Assembly (NCBI GenBank): GCA_051252415.1
Contig: JBPOGA010000005.1
Location: 62,001-126,000, forward strand
Direction of reading: 5' to 3'
Length of the DNA: 64,000 nt
From: JBPOFY01 sp051252415
Lineage (GTDB): Bacteria > Verrucomicrobiota > Verrucomicrobiia > Opitutales > Coraliomargaritaceae
In this document: piece after piece, positions 53,916 through 63,981 of the stretch
How positions within the stretch are numbered: the stretch's first letter is position 1
How the letters are laid out: each line of letters starts with the position of its first letter
Notes under the pieces: generated by a model
What the model saw: only the letters and a program-made list of their open reading frames with translations
What the model was told of the DNA's origin: nothing
The model's database searches: none
Made by a program: the position numbers and the translations under genes

Positions 53916-54575
53916 ATGTGCGGTCGATATACCCTTCACCCCAACAAAATTGCTTTAGCCAAAGCGATTGCCCAAGAAATCCCTTTAACCTACGAGCCGG
54001 ATTATAATATCGGGCCCGGCCGTGAAACTCTGGTGCTTGCGAAGCGGAATCCAGAAACCACTGTGGCGACAATGATGCACTGGGGGCTGAAGACACCACA
54101 GAACTTCCACGTCAACGCACGACTAGAGGCAGCAGATACCACACCTCGCTTTCGGGATAGCTGGGAGCTGACACGTTGCCTCCTGCCTGCGAATGGATTC
54201 TACGAATGGTATCAGGACGGGATCAGCAAGGTGCCCTATTACATATACCCCAGTGACCGCGAGCTGACTTACTTCGCAGGGCTTTGGGTGCCCGCAGCAA
54301 CTCAAGGTGAACTGCCGATATGCGTCGTGCTCACCACCGCTGCCCACGACAGTATTAAAGACATTCATTCCCGTATGCCTGTCATGCTACCTAAAGCCGC
54401 GCACGAAGAATGGCTCGATGGGACACTCACCAAGCAAATCACTCTCGAACTCGCCGCAGCGGTCGACCTTCAAAAGCATACGGTCTCTCGGCGCTTAAAT
54501 AGCGTGCAGAACAAAGACAGTCGTTTAATCGAAGCGACTTCACCGCTGGTGGATGATCAGATGATGCTGTTTTAG
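53916..54575 (+). CDS. yedK: SOS response-associated peptidase (SRAP, HMCES/YedK family)
   Basis: 219 residues. The N-terminus is MCGRYTLHPNKIALAKAIA, with the catalytic Cys2 that forms a thiazolidine cross-link with abasic sites in single-stranded DNA. Other active-site parts: FHVNARLEAADTTPRF (Asn and Arg), CLLPANGFYEWYQDG (catalytic Glu) and IHSRMPVML (His). Conserved sequence identifies it well. It protects stalled forks from abasic damage. It lies between the hexamer array and the rplQ terminator region, transcribed towards rplQ. Confidence 0.95.
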   Translation: MCGRYTLHPNKIALAKAIAQEIPLTYEPDYNIGPGRETLVLAKRNPETTVATMMHWGLKTPQNFHVNARLEAADTTPRFRDSWELTRCLLPANGFYEWYQDGISKVPYYIYPSDRELTYFAGLWVPAATQGELPICVVLTTAAHDSIKDIHSRMPVMLPKAAHEEWLDGTLTKQITLELAAAVDLQKHTVSRRLNSVQNKDSRLIEATSPLVDDQMMLF

Positions 54576-54885
54576 GCGAGTATTTGGTAGCCTTGGGAGC
54601 GTGGATCTCTGTGTTCGGAATCAGCGAGGCTAAAACTTATGGATGACCGGATGGTCATAATGGGCCCCTCCTTTTCCGCGAAATGGATGCACTTATGGGT
54701 GTATTTGGTAGGGACGCCTGCCACTAGGCGTCCACAATATTGGCCTCTACCTCGGACGCCTGAGGGCAGGCGCCCCTACCTTTCGCGATTGGCAGAAACA
54801 AGTTCCTTGTTCCGCGGCTTCCTATCAGCCACAAAAAAGCCCGTCCAATTCTGGACGGGCTTTTGTAAAGTATGAGACGTGAGCC
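54576..54885. other. intergenic stretch with palindrome and terminator
   Basis: No gene. GTAGGGACGCCTGCCACTAG near 54708 and its inverse CTGAGGGCAGGCGCCCCTAC near 54760 make a REP-like hairpin, followed by the rplQ terminator at 54835-54864. Confidence 0.65.
54835..54864 (-). terminator. intrinsic terminator of the ribosomal operon
   Basis: A 13-bp stem AAAAGCCCGTCCA / TGGACGGGCTTTT with loop ATTC, 22 bases after the rplQ stop. The T-run lies on the minus strand as expected; by symmetry it also stops transcripts from the yedK side. Confidence 0.92.
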
Positions 54886-55515
54886 TTAAGCTTCTTCGCT
54901 ATCTGCTTTTTTGACCGCTTTCTTAGCAGCCTTCTTAGCAGCTTTTTTGGCAGCCTTTTTAGCTGGAACTTTTTTCTCTTCAGCGGGTGCTTCTGCTGCT
55001 TCAGTTGGAGCTTCCTCTGCTGCTTCGGCCGGAGCCTCTTCAGCAGGTGCTTCTTCCGTTGCTGGAGCTTCTTTAGCAGGCTTCTTTGTCGCTTTCTTAG
55101 CAGCCTTCTTCTTTGGCTTTTCGTAACCTTCGTCGTTGCCGTCGATCAGTTCGATAAGTGCCATTTCAGCGGCGTCGCCAATACGTTGACCGATCTTGTA
55201 GATACGTGTGTAACCACCTTCACGATTAGCGAATTCAGATGCACGCTCATCAAAGAGCTTAGCGACTGCTTTCTTATCACGAACGCGTGCGACTGCCAAG
55301 CGGCGGTAATGTAGCTTACGTGCTGCATCGTTTGCCTTGTCAGCTTTTTTCGCAAGTGTGATTACTTTCTCAATGAAAGGACGCAATGCCTTTGCCTTGG
55401 AGAGCGTAGTTTCGATACGGCCGTGTGTGATAAGTGCAACCGAAAGGTTGCCCATCATAGCGGAACGGTGTGGGCCAGAGACCCCTAGTTTATGTCTTCT
55501 TTTGCTGTGACGCAT
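54886..55515 (-). CDS. rplQ: 50S ribosomal protein L17
   Basis: 209 residues. The L17 core (1-118) starts MRHSKRRHKLGVSGPHRSAM with the R-H-x3-LG pattern, and holds ETTLSKAKALRPFIEKVITL and GGYTRIYKIGQRIGDAAEMA. The last 90 residues are an Ala/Lys/Glu-rich extension (KKAAKKATKKPAKEAPATEE and four AEEAP-like units), absent from E. coli L17. It lies 33 bases after rpoA and is the last gene of the cluster. Confidence 0.96.
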   Translation of the reverse strand: MRHSKRRHKLGVSGPHRSAMMGNLSVALITHGRIETTLSKAKALRPFIEKVITLAKKADKANDAARKLHYRRLAVARVRDKKAVAKLFDERASEFANREGGYTRIYKIGQRIGDAAEMALIELIDGNDEGYEKPKKKAAKKATKKPAKEAPATEEAPAEEAPAEAAEEAPTEAAEAPAEEKKVPAKKAAKKAAKKAAKKAVKKADSEEA

Positions 55516-55548
55516 TTTCTTTAAATTCGTTTGCCTCTAAAGGCGGGA

Positions 55549-56550
<1,002 letters not shown>

Positions 56551-56615
56551 AATGTTGGCTTTATGTTAACAGTTGAAATTGTGATCACTTGACCAGTGTG
56601 GTCGTTGATTACGGA

Positions 56616-57224
56616 TTAACGGTTATAGAATTCAACGATGAGTTGAACATTAATACCGGCTTCGGTTTCTTCAGGGGATGGAAGACGATTCACTGTAGCT
56701 TTAAGGGCATCAGCGTTGAGCGTGAGCCACTCTGGAGTGGTGCGTGCTTGGCTTTCTTCCATGCTACGTGTCGCAAGTTGACGAGATGATGTGCGCTCGC
56801 GCACTTCGATTTCTTGTCCTTCTTTAACCATGAAAGAAGCAATGTCTGTCTTTTGGCCATTCACAGCGATGTGACCGTGACCAACAAACTGACGTGCAGC
56901 AGCGCGTGACTTAGCGAAACCTAAACGGTAAACTACGCTGTCAAGGCGACACTCAAGCATCTTGAGGAATATCTCACCAGTAACACCACGTGTTGCTTTA
57001 GCCTTTTCGAAAGTGAGGCGGAATTGCTTTTCCGTCATGCCATACATGAAACGGAGCTTCTGCTTTTCGTTCAAACCAACCGCGTAGTCGCTAAACTTGC
57101 GGCGGAGACGAGGGCCGTGTTGGCCTGGAGGGTGTGGCTTGCGTTCAAATGCCTTGGTCGGAGCAAAGATAGCCTGACCGAAGCGGCGATTGATACGAGT
57201 AGTGGGTCCTGTGTAACGGGCCAT
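56616..57224 (-). CDS. rpsD: 30S ribosomal protein S4
   Basis: 202 residues. It begins MARYTGPTTRINRRFGQAIF and contains RLDSVVYRLGFAKSRAAARQ and FVGHGHIAVNGQKTDIASFM, the S4 RNA-binding domain. The N-terminal zinc cluster is absent. S4 initiates 30S assembly and represses the alpha operon in other bacteria. Confidence 0.97.
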   Translation of the reverse strand: MARYTGPTTRINRRFGQAIFAPTKAFERKPHPPGQHGPRLRRKFSDYAVGLNEKQKLRFMYGMTEKQFRLTFEKAKATRGVTGEIFLKMLECRLDSVVYRLGFAKSRAAARQFVGHGHIAVNGQKTDIASFMVKEGQEIEVRERTSSRQLATRSMEESQARTTPEWLTLNADALKATVNRLPSPEETEAGINVQLIVEFYNR

Positions 57225-57286
57225 GGTGTATTATTGGTTATTAACTGCTAACTATTATTGTATGTGTCTATGTGGCAGAATCACAA

Positions 57287-57820
57287 TTAGACACGACGAC
57301 GTTTTGGAGCACGGCAACCGTTATGAGGGACCGGAGTCACATCAACGATTTCAGTTACGATCATGCCCAAAGATTGGAGTGCGCGGACAGCTGAATCACG
57401 ACCCATACCAGGACCATTCAACTTGACGACGACTTCTTTCATTCCGTGTGACATAGCGACACGACCGGCGTCTTGTGTGACAACCTGTGCAGCGTATGCA
57501 GTGGATTTACGAGAACCACGGAAGTTACACTTACCAGCACTGGACCAGGAAATGACATTACCGCGAGGATCGCAGAAAGTTACTTTAGTGTTATTGAAAG
57601 TAGCGAGCACGTTCACAATACCAGAGGTAATGTTCTTGCTGCCTTTCGCACGACGGATTTTTACACCATCGAGATCACTCTTAAGAAGATCTTCAGCAGT
57701 TTCTGCCTTTTTTACAGGAGCTTCCGCCTCTGCGCCTTCGGCTGCCGGAGCATCCTTAGCTTCAGTTGCCGCAGCAACTTTTACTTCTTCTTCAACGGAA
57801 TTGTTTTCTTCTTCGCTCAT
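57287..57820 (-). CDS. rpsK: 30S ribosomal protein S11 with acidic N-terminal extension
   Basis: 177 residues, about 48 more than E. coli S11. The S11 fold begins at GVKIRRAKGSKNITSGIVNV and includes SSAGKCNFRGSRKSTAYAAQ and VKLNGPGMGRDSAVRALQSL, ending in the basic CRAPKRRRV. The extension is Glu/Ala-rich (SEEENNSVEEEVKVAAATEA). S11 lies on the 30S platform near the mRNA exit. It is followed by rpsD, as usual. Confidence 0.96.
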   Translation of the reverse strand: MSEEENNSVEEEVKVAAATEAKDAPAAEGAEAEAPVKKAETAEDLLKSDLDGVKIRRAKGSKNITSGIVNVLATFNNTKVTFCDPRGNVISWSSAGKCNFRGSRKSTAYAAQVVTQDAGRVAMSHGMKEVVVKLNGPGMGRDSAVRALQSLGMIVTEIVDVTPVPHNGCRAPKRRRV

Positions 57821-57838
57821 AGGAAAGTCTCTTTGTGG

Positions 57839-58201
57839 TTACTTGCGAACCGGTTTCACTGCACCTTTACGTGTGCGTGCATTTGTTTTAGTGCGTTGGC
57901 CACGAACTGGAAGACCGCGCATGTGGCGAATACCACGGATACTGCGAATCGCAGAGAGGCGCTTTAAGTTGGCAGTGCGCTCACGACGGAGATCACCTTC
58001 AACAGTGTATTGCTTGTCCGCAACAATTGATGCGAGTTGATTCACTTCCTCTTCAGAAAGGTCACCAGCACGGCGATCAGGATCGAAACCAGACACTTCA
58101 ACGATAAGCTTCGCGCGTGTTGGTCCAATACCATAGATATAACGAAGCGAGTATTCTAGCTTCTTGTTTGCGGGGATATCGACTCCAAGGATACGTGGCA
58201 T
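57839..58201 (-). CDS. rpsM: 30S ribosomal protein S13
   Basis: 120 residues: MPRILGVDIPANKKLEYSLR, then YIYGIGPTRAKLIVEVSGFD, and the basic RHMRGLPVRGQRTKTNARTR. It contacts tRNA in the head of the 30S subunit. It starts the rpsM-rpsK-rpsD-rpoA-rplQ group, directly after map; infA and rpmJ, normally just before it, are not here. Confidence 0.97.
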   Translation of the reverse strand: MPRILGVDIPANKKLEYSLRYIYGIGPTRAKLIVEVSGFDPDRRAGDLSEEEVNQLASIVADKQYTVEGDLRRERTANLKRLSAIRSIRGIRHMRGLPVRGQRTKTNARTRKGAVKPVRK

Positions 58202-58276
58202 GATAATAAAAGGTTGGTCACCCGCTGGATTGCGGGAAAACGGTGGAAAATAGTGATTTAAGTGTGTTTGAAAAGG

Positions 58277-59044
58277 TTAAAGATTCGAAATTGTTAAGAT
58301 TTCTGGATCGCCGCCAGTCACGAGAACAGTGTGTTCGAAGTGAGCAGAGGTCTTCCCGTCGCCAGTTACAGCAGTCCAGCCGTCATCCAGCATGGCTACT
58401 TTGCCAGTTCCCAAGTTAATCATCGGTTCAATGGCGAGGCACATACCCGGTTTGAGCAATGCACCGCTGCCGCGACGACCAAAGTTTGGGATTTGCGGTG
58501 CCTCGTGCATTGTTGCACCGACACCGTGACCGACAAACTCGCGAACGATCCCAAAGTTGTGACGCTTGATAAAGCGCTCAACTGCGTTGGAGATATCTCC
58601 AACGCGATTTCCGGCTCGAGCAAAAGTGAGGGCGTAGTTCAGGGATTCACGTGTGGCATCAATGAGCTTCTGGTTCTCTTCAGCAACAGGTGCGATGAGA
58701 ACGGTGCGCGCATTGTCACCGATGAATCCGCGATAGCGAACCACGACATCAATCGAAACCACATCGCCAGCAGCAATTGTGCGACGCATGGTGCCAATAC
58801 CGTGAACAATTTCCTCATTCACAGAAAGGCAAGTATAAGCAGGGAAAACGTTGTCGCCAGAACGGTAGTTATAGCAAGCGCTCTCCGCACCATACTCTTC
58901 GATGTATTTTCGACCGAGCTGGTCGAGATCGTAAGTAGTCATCCCCTCTTCCACCACATTGACGAGACGTTGTAACACGTTCGCTGCAATTTGGCAGGCT
59001 TCGCGAATCGATTGAATTTCTTCGTCTGAACGAATGGATTTCAT
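58277..59044 (-). CDS. map: methionine aminopeptidase type I
   Basis: 255 residues. Removes the first Met from nascent proteins. Metal-binding residues lie in SIDVVVRYRGFIGDNARTVL (Asp pair), GHGVGATMHEAPQIPNFGRR (His) and GMCLAIEPMINLG, with a final Glu in SAHFEHTVLV. No N-terminal zinc-finger extension. It sits between secY and rpsM, its usual neighbourhood, though adk is missing. Confidence 0.96.
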   Translation of the reverse strand: MKSIRSDEEIQSIREACQIAANVLQRLVNVVEEGMTTYDLDQLGRKYIEEYGAESACYNYRSGDNVFPAYTCLSVNEEIVHGIGTMRRTIAAGDVVSIDVVVRYRGFIGDNARTVLIAPVAEENQKLIDATRESLNYALTFARAGNRVGDISNAVERFIKRHNFGIVREFVGHGVGATMHEAPQIPNFGRRGSGALLKPGMCLAIEPMINLGTGKVAMLDDGWTAVTGDGKTSAHFEHTVLVTGGDPEILTISNL

Positions 59045-59132
59045 CGGTTTGCTAGAGGAGATAAATCAAAGAACAATTAAGAAACGAAGAGGCCTTATCA
59101 AAAAGCACCTTCGGAAAAGTCTGCGGTGACGC

Positions 59133-60641
59133 TTAGTTCAATACCGAGGCAACGATGCCTAGAATGAACAGTGTGATACCGATAAAGAGGAGTGGACGCC
59201 AAGCGGTCCAGAAATCCTGAATGCCTGCGGAATCAACAAGTTGCTTGTTGCGGGCTGCAGAGCGGCCACGGATCTTACCCTTTTTCAAGAAACCGTCGTA
59301 GTGACGTTGAAGGAGGTAAGTTTCGATTTGGCGCATAGTGTCAAGAAGCACACCAACTGTAATCAACATACCAGTGCCACCGAAGAAAAGGGCGACGTTG
59401 AATGGGATTTTGTATGCGAAAAGCAAAATGTCAGGAAAAAGTGCGATCAGCGTGAGAGACATGGCACCCGCCAATGTAAGGCGAGTCATGATGTGATCGA
59501 GGAACTTTGCAGTTGGCTCACCTGGGCGAACACCAGGAATGTAACCACCGTTTTTCTTCAAATCGTCAGCGATTTGAACTGGCTTAAACATCATAGACAC
59601 CCAGAAGTAACTGAATACTAGAATAAGAAGACCAAAGATGATGTAGTATGCAACCTGACCGTGTGCGATCTTATCAGCCATTTCGTTAAAGAAACCCATG
59701 CCCGTAGCTGAACCTAGATATTCAAGGATCTGAGCTGGGAACATCAAGATAGCGGAAGCGAAGATGACGGGCATCACACCTGCGTAGTTCACCTTCAAAG
59801 GAAGGAAAGAACTTTGTCCGCCGTAAACTTTACGACCGACGACACGCTTTGCATATTGAACAGGGATCTTACGTTGCGCTTGAGTGATGGCCACCAAGCC
59901 AGCAGTCACTGCGAAAAGCAATGCGAGCATCAAAACACCTTCTGGAACACCGAGGGCTGCACCTTCGGAACCAACAGGAGCAACAAACATATTGTAAGCT
60001 GAAACCACTGCACCTGGAAGACCAGAGATGATGCTCACAGTAATCAATAGCGAGATGCCCTGACCAATGCCCTTTTCAGTGATTTGCTCACCGAGCCAAA
60101 CCATAATCATGGTGCCTGCAGTGAGGAAAATTGTGCCTGTGATCAGGAATTGTGGCGTCCCTATAATCACGACCGAGCCATACTCAGCAGGATTGAAGCC
60201 CTGGCCAATCAGGCTCCCTGGATTGGTTGAGAGTGCTGTAAGGAGCAAGACACCTTGCACCACGCAAATACCAATTGTTAGGTAGCGGGTGTATTGAGCG
60301 ATCTTTTGACGTCCGACATCACCTTCCTGCTGCAGACGCGCAATGACAGGGAAAACCGCGCCAACGAGCTGCATAATAATGGAAGCACTGATGTAGGGCA
60401 TGATACCCAAAGCAAACACGGCACCATTAAGGAGCGCGCCACCAGTGAACATGTTGAACATGCCAACAAGGCCACCACCGGAACCTGCTTGATCCGCCAT
60501 GAAGTCTTGGATCGGGCCTGTGTTAATTCCTGGTAGAGGAATATTTGCACCGACACGAGCAATGAACAACAACGCCAGCGTGAAGAATATCTTCTGACGT
60601 AGTTCAGGTATCTTCAGAGAATTGGTAAAAGCAGATAGCAT
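59133..60641 (-). CDS. secY: protein translocase subunit SecY
   Basis: 502 residues, ten membrane helices. It begins LSAFTNSLKIPELRQKIFFT and has the plug region IPLPGINTGPIQDFM, then the GIMPYISASIIMQLVGAVFP motif, and FWVSMMFKPVQIADDLKKNG and GIQDFWTAWRPLLFIGITLF near the end. It is about 60 residues longer than E. coli SecY through a long first periplasmic loop. It forms the Sec channel with SecE and SecG. It lies after rplO and before map. Confidence 0.97.
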   Translation of the reverse strand: MLSAFTNSLKIPELRQKIFFTLALLFIARVGANIPLPGINTGPIQDFMADQAGSGGGLVGMFNMFTGGALLNGAVFALGIMPYISASIIMQLVGAVFPVIARLQQEGDVGRQKIAQYTRYLTIGICVVQGVLLLTALSTNPGSLIGQGFNPAEYGSVVIIGTPQFLITGTIFLTAGTMIMVWLGEQITEKGIGQGISLLITVSIISGLPGAVVSAYNMFVAPVGSEGAALGVPEGVLMLALLFAVTAGLVAITQAQRKIPVQYAKRVVGRKVYGGQSSFLPLKVNYAGVMPVIFASAILMFPAQILEYLGSATGMGFFNEMADKIAHGQVAYYIIFGLLILVFSYFWVSMMFKPVQIADDLKKNGGYIPGVRPGEPTAKFLDHIMTRLTLAGAMSLTLIALFPDILLFAYKIPFNVALFFGGTGMLITVGVLLDTMRQIETYLLQRHYDGFLKKGKIRGRSAARNKQLVDSAGIQDFWTAWRPLLFIGITLFILGIVASVLN

Positions 60642-60682
60642 AGGTTTAGGTATCTTTTAATCAGTTCGTCGAACGAACTAAA

Positions 60683-61156
60683 TTATGCGTCTTCCTTCGC
60701 AGCTGCAGCTTCGCAAGTTGCGACTTCAACTTTACCGCCTGCTGCTTCGATCTTGCCTTGGGCAGTTTTCGAAACTTTGCATACGTTAACAGTATATGCT
60801 TTGGAAAGTTCACCATCACCAAGAACTTTTACGCCTTGGTCGTTGTCGCGGATGAGGCCTGCTTTCACGAGAGTCTCGCGATTTACAAGGTCACCTTCGA
60901 TACGATCGAGCTGGTCGACGTTTACCAATTGGTAAGTCGTCTTAAAGTTCTTATTGTTGAAGCCACGGCGTGGAAGTTTACGATAGAGTGGCATTTGACC
61001 ACCTTCGAAACCGATACGGATACCGCCACCGGAACGAGCCTTTTGACCCTTGTGTCCCTGTCCGCAAGTTTTACCGCGACCATTACCCTCACCACGTCCA
61101 AGACGTTTGGTTGGGTGTGTAGCTCCTTTAATTGTTGGAATATTTTCGAGATTCAT
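60683..61156 (-). CDS. rplO: 50S ribosomal protein L15
   Basis: 157 residues. It begins MNLENIPTIKGATHPTKRLG and has RGEGNGRGKTCGQGHKGQKA, then GGIRIGFEGGQMPLYRKLPR. The C-terminal part is Ala/Glu/Lys-rich. It lies 12 bases after rpsE; rpmD (L30), usually between them, is missing. Confidence 0.97.
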   Translation of the reverse strand: MNLENIPTIKGATHPTKRLGRGEGNGRGKTCGQGHKGQKARSGGGIRIGFEGGQMPLYRKLPRRGFNNKNFKTTYQLVNVDQLDRIEGDLVNRETLVKAGLIRDNDQGVKVLGDGELSKAYTVNVCKVSKTAQGKIEAAGGKVEVATCEAAAAKEDA

Positions 61157-61168
61157 TATTAGGACTCC

Positions 61169-61690
61169 TTACGCGTTCGCATCAGCGAAACGAATGTTTT
61201 TGATTTCCTCGTTCGAGCGGAGCTGCTGAAGCGCAGCCATTGTCGCATTCACCATTGCAAGGTGATTGTTCGAGCCGAGTGACTTGGAGAGAATGTTTTT
61301 AACACCGACAGATTCGAGCACGGCACGAACACCACCACCAGCGATAACGCCTGTTCCGTCCGAAGCTGGGCGAAGGAGAACCTTACCGCCATCTGCTTCA
61401 CCAAGAACGTGGTGAGGGATTGTGTCGCCACGAAGTTTGATAGTAACGAGGTTTTTCTTAGCTTGCTCAGTGCCCTTACGGATACACTCAGGAACTTCCT
61501 TCGCTTTACCGTAGCCAACGCCGACTTCACCTTTTTGGTTACCAACAACAACGAGTGCTGCGAAGCTGAAACGGCGACCGCCCTTTACAACTTTTGCACA
61601 ACGGTTGATATGCACAACCTTCTCAGTGAATTCTGGTGCTTCTTCTGGCTCGTCGTTCTTTTGAGAGAATGATCTTTTTTGTCTGCTCAT
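61169..61690 (-). CDS. rpsE: 30S ribosomal protein S5
   Basis: 173 residues: EKVVHINRCAKVVKGGRRFS, then VGVGYGKAKEVPECIRKGTE and GVIAGGGVRAVLESVGVKNI. S5 acts in decoding fidelity. It overlaps nothing and lies 12 bases from each neighbour. Confidence 0.97.
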   Translation of the reverse strand: MSRQKRSFSQKNDEPEEAPEFTEKVVHINRCAKVVKGGRRFSFAALVVVGNQKGEVGVGYGKAKEVPECIRKGTEQAKKNLVTIKLRGDTIPHHVLGEADGGKVLLRPASDGTGVIAGGGVRAVLESVGVKNILSKSLGSNNHLAMVNATMAALQQLRSNEEIKNIRFADANA

Positions 61691-61702
61691 ATGGTAAATT
61701 GC

Positions 61703-62050
61703 TTAGAACTTTAGTCCGCCCTCACGAGCAGCTTCAGCGAATGATTTAACGCAACCGTGGTAACGGCGGCCTGCACGGTCGAAGACAACGCTCTCAACAC
61801 CAGCTGCTTTTGCTTTCTCGGAAATTGCTTTACCAAGAGCGACGGCACCGTCGTTGTTTGCCTTATCGTCGCCACCAAGTGATGATACGTAAGCCACAGT
61901 GTGGCCCTTGATATCGTCGATGCATTGTGCGTAGATATTTTTGTTTGAGAAGTGAACTGTAAGACGTGGGCGCTCTGCAGTGCCTTTGACTTTCTTGCGT
62001 ATACGCCAGCGACGCTTCTGTAAAAGAATGTTTTTCTTTGCGAGTTTCAT
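61703..62050 (-). CDS. rplR: 50S ribosomal protein L18
   Basis: 115 residues: MKLAKKNILLQKRRWRIRKK then VKGTAERPRLTVHFSNKNIY and FDRAGRRYHGCVKSFAEAAR. It binds 5S rRNA. AGAGG lies upstream of the ATG as a weak ribosome binding site. Confidence 0.96.
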   Translation of the reverse strand: MKLAKKNILLQKRRWRIRKKVKGTAERPRLTVHFSNKNIYAQCIDDIKGHTVAYVSSLGGDDKANNDGAVALGKAISEKAKAAGVESVVFDRAGRRYHGCVKSFAEAAREGGLKF

Positions 62051-62073
62051 ATGTTGTAACCTCTGCTTGAAAA

Positions 62074-62610
62074 TTAAGCGGACTTCTTACCCTCCTTGCG
62101 ACGGACGTATTGACCGATGATGTGAACACCCTTGCCCTTATAAGGCTCGGCTGGGAAGTAAGAGAAGATTGTCGCAGCGATTTCGCCAACGACTTGTTTA
62201 TCGGCACCTTCAACAGTGAGTTTAGTATTCTCAGCGACAGTCACAGTGATGCCCTCAGGAATAGTCAACTCAACTGGGTGTGAGTAACCGAGTGAAAGAT
62301 CGAGGATATTGCCCTGGAGTGCGGCACGAAAACCGACACCTTTGATCTCAAGTTTTTTCGAGTAGCCTTCGACAACGCCAACAACCATGTTATTGATGAT
62401 GGAGCGAACAGTGCCGAACATGGCACGAGCGTGACGGCTGCTATCAGCTGGAGACACGCGGATCTCGCCATCAACCAATTCGATCTTGGTCGAACTGTCG
62501 AAAGTCTTTTCTAGTTTACCTTTTGGGCCATCGACGGAAACGGTCTGACCGTTAATCGATACATTAGCCTTATCAAGGACGGGAATGGGAAGTTTACCAA
62601 TTCTGCTCAT
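62074..62610 (-). CDS. rplF: 50S ribosomal protein L6
   Basis: 178 residues: MSRIGKLPIPVLDKANVSIN, the first domain with GPKGKLEKTFD, and the second with NTKLTVEGADKQVVGEIAAT and GKGVHIIGQYVRRKEGKKSA. It binds 23S rRNA near the sarcin-ricin loop. An AGGA precedes the ATG. Confidence 0.97.
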   Translation of the reverse strand: MSRIGKLPIPVLDKANVSINGQTVSVDGPKGKLEKTFDSSTKIELVDGEIRVSPADSSRHARAMFGTVRSIINNMVVGVVEGYSKKLEIKGVGFRAALQGNILDLSLGYSHPVELTIPEGITVTVAENTKLTVEGADKQVVGEIAATIFSYFPAEPYKGKGVHIIGQYVRRKEGKKSA

Positions 62611-62628
62611 AGTAGTGGTCCTATTGAA

Positions 62629-63038
<410 letters not shown>

Positions 63039-63073
63039 AGTGGGTTTTCAAGTTGTTTGGTTAAGCGAAAAGC

Positions 63074-63379
63074 TTACCAAGAGGATTTTGTCACACCAGG
63101 GATCTGGCCACGAGTGGCGAGTTCACGGAATGTGATACGGGAAAGACCGAACTTGCGGATGAAAGCGCGTGGACGACCGGTGACGGAGCAACGGTTACGA
63201 GCACGGATCGGCGAGCTGTTCTTAGGAAGTTTGCAGAGCTTAGCTTGTGCCTTGTAGAAATCTTCGTCAGAAGTTTCTGGGTTTGCTAGGATTGCTTTGA
63301 GTTCAGCACGCTTAGCAGCGTATTTCTCGATGAGACGGACGCGCTTGAGGTTGCGTTGGATAGCGGATTTTTTAGCCAT
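63074..63379 (-). CDS. rpsN: 30S ribosomal protein S14 (zinc-less form)
   Basis: 101 residues, the long form without CxxC zinc motifs: MAKKSAIQRNLKRVRLIEKY and the C-terminal RNRCSVTGRPRAFIRKFGLS, then RITFRELATRGQIPGVTKSS. Located between rplE and rpsH as usual. Confidence 0.97.
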   Translation of the reverse strand: MAKKSAIQRNLKRVRLIEKYAAKRAELKAILANPETSDEDFYKAQAKLCKLPKNSSPIRARNRCSVTGRPRAFIRKFGLSRITFRELATRGQIPGVTKSSW

Positions 63380-63399
63380 AAGAAAGTCAGTTTGAAAGC

Positions 63400-63981
63400 T
63401 TATGCAGTTGCGGCAGCAGCATCAGCTGCTTCGACTTCGGCACTTGTTTTGCGGAAAGGAACACCGAACAGTGCGAGTAGCTCACGGCCCTCTTCATCTG
63501 TGTCTGCGCTAGTGTTGATGCAGATATCCATACCCATTTGAGCGTTTGTGCCTTCAGCACTAATCTCGGGGAAGATGGTGTGGTCGCTTACGCCGAGCGT
63601 GTAGTTACCCTTGCCGTCTAAACGAGTTGGGACACCGCGGAAGTCACGAATCGCAGGAAGTGCAATACTGATGAGACGCGCAAGAAAGTCATACATGGCT
63701 TCACCACGCAGAGTTACCTTGCAACCAATTGGCTGCTCTTCACGTAACTTGAAGTTAGAAATACTAAGCTTAGCCTTAGTTGTAACAGGTTGCTGACCAG
63801 CAATCTTAGTGATTTCGTCATGCACATATGCGATATGATTCTTATCAACTGTAGCATTGAAACCAGAGTTGATAACGACCTTTTTGATCACAGGAATGGT
63901 GTGCACGTTGGTGTAACCGAACTTTTCTTTAAGTGCGGGAACAACTGTGTCTGCGTAATGTTTTTGTAGTAATGTAGCCAT
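63400..63981 (-). CDS. rplE: 50S ribosomal protein L5
   Basis: 193 residues: NVHTIPVIKKVVINSGFNAT, then TKAKLSISNFKLREEQPIGC, DFRGVPTRLDGKGNYTLGVS, and DICINTSADTDEEGRELLAL. The C-terminal Ala-rich tail (EVEAADAAAATA) is an extra. It binds 5S rRNA. Its promoter and rplX lie beyond the window; only 19 bases remain to the right. Confidence 0.97.
   Translation of the reverse strand: MATLLQKHYADTVVPALKEKFGYTNVHTIPVIKKVVINSGFNATVDKNHIAYVHDEITKIAGQQPVTTKAKLSISNFKLREEQPIGCKVTLRGEAMYDFLARLISIALPAIRDFRGVPTRLDGKGNYTLGVSDHTIFPEISAEGTNAQMGMDICINTSADTDEEGRELLALFGVPFRKTSAEVEAADAAAATA

Noticed and set aside
57363..58040. 225-residue plus-strand frame opposite rpsK and rpsM
   Set aside because: Antisense shadow of strongly conserved ribosomal genes; no homology pattern of its own.
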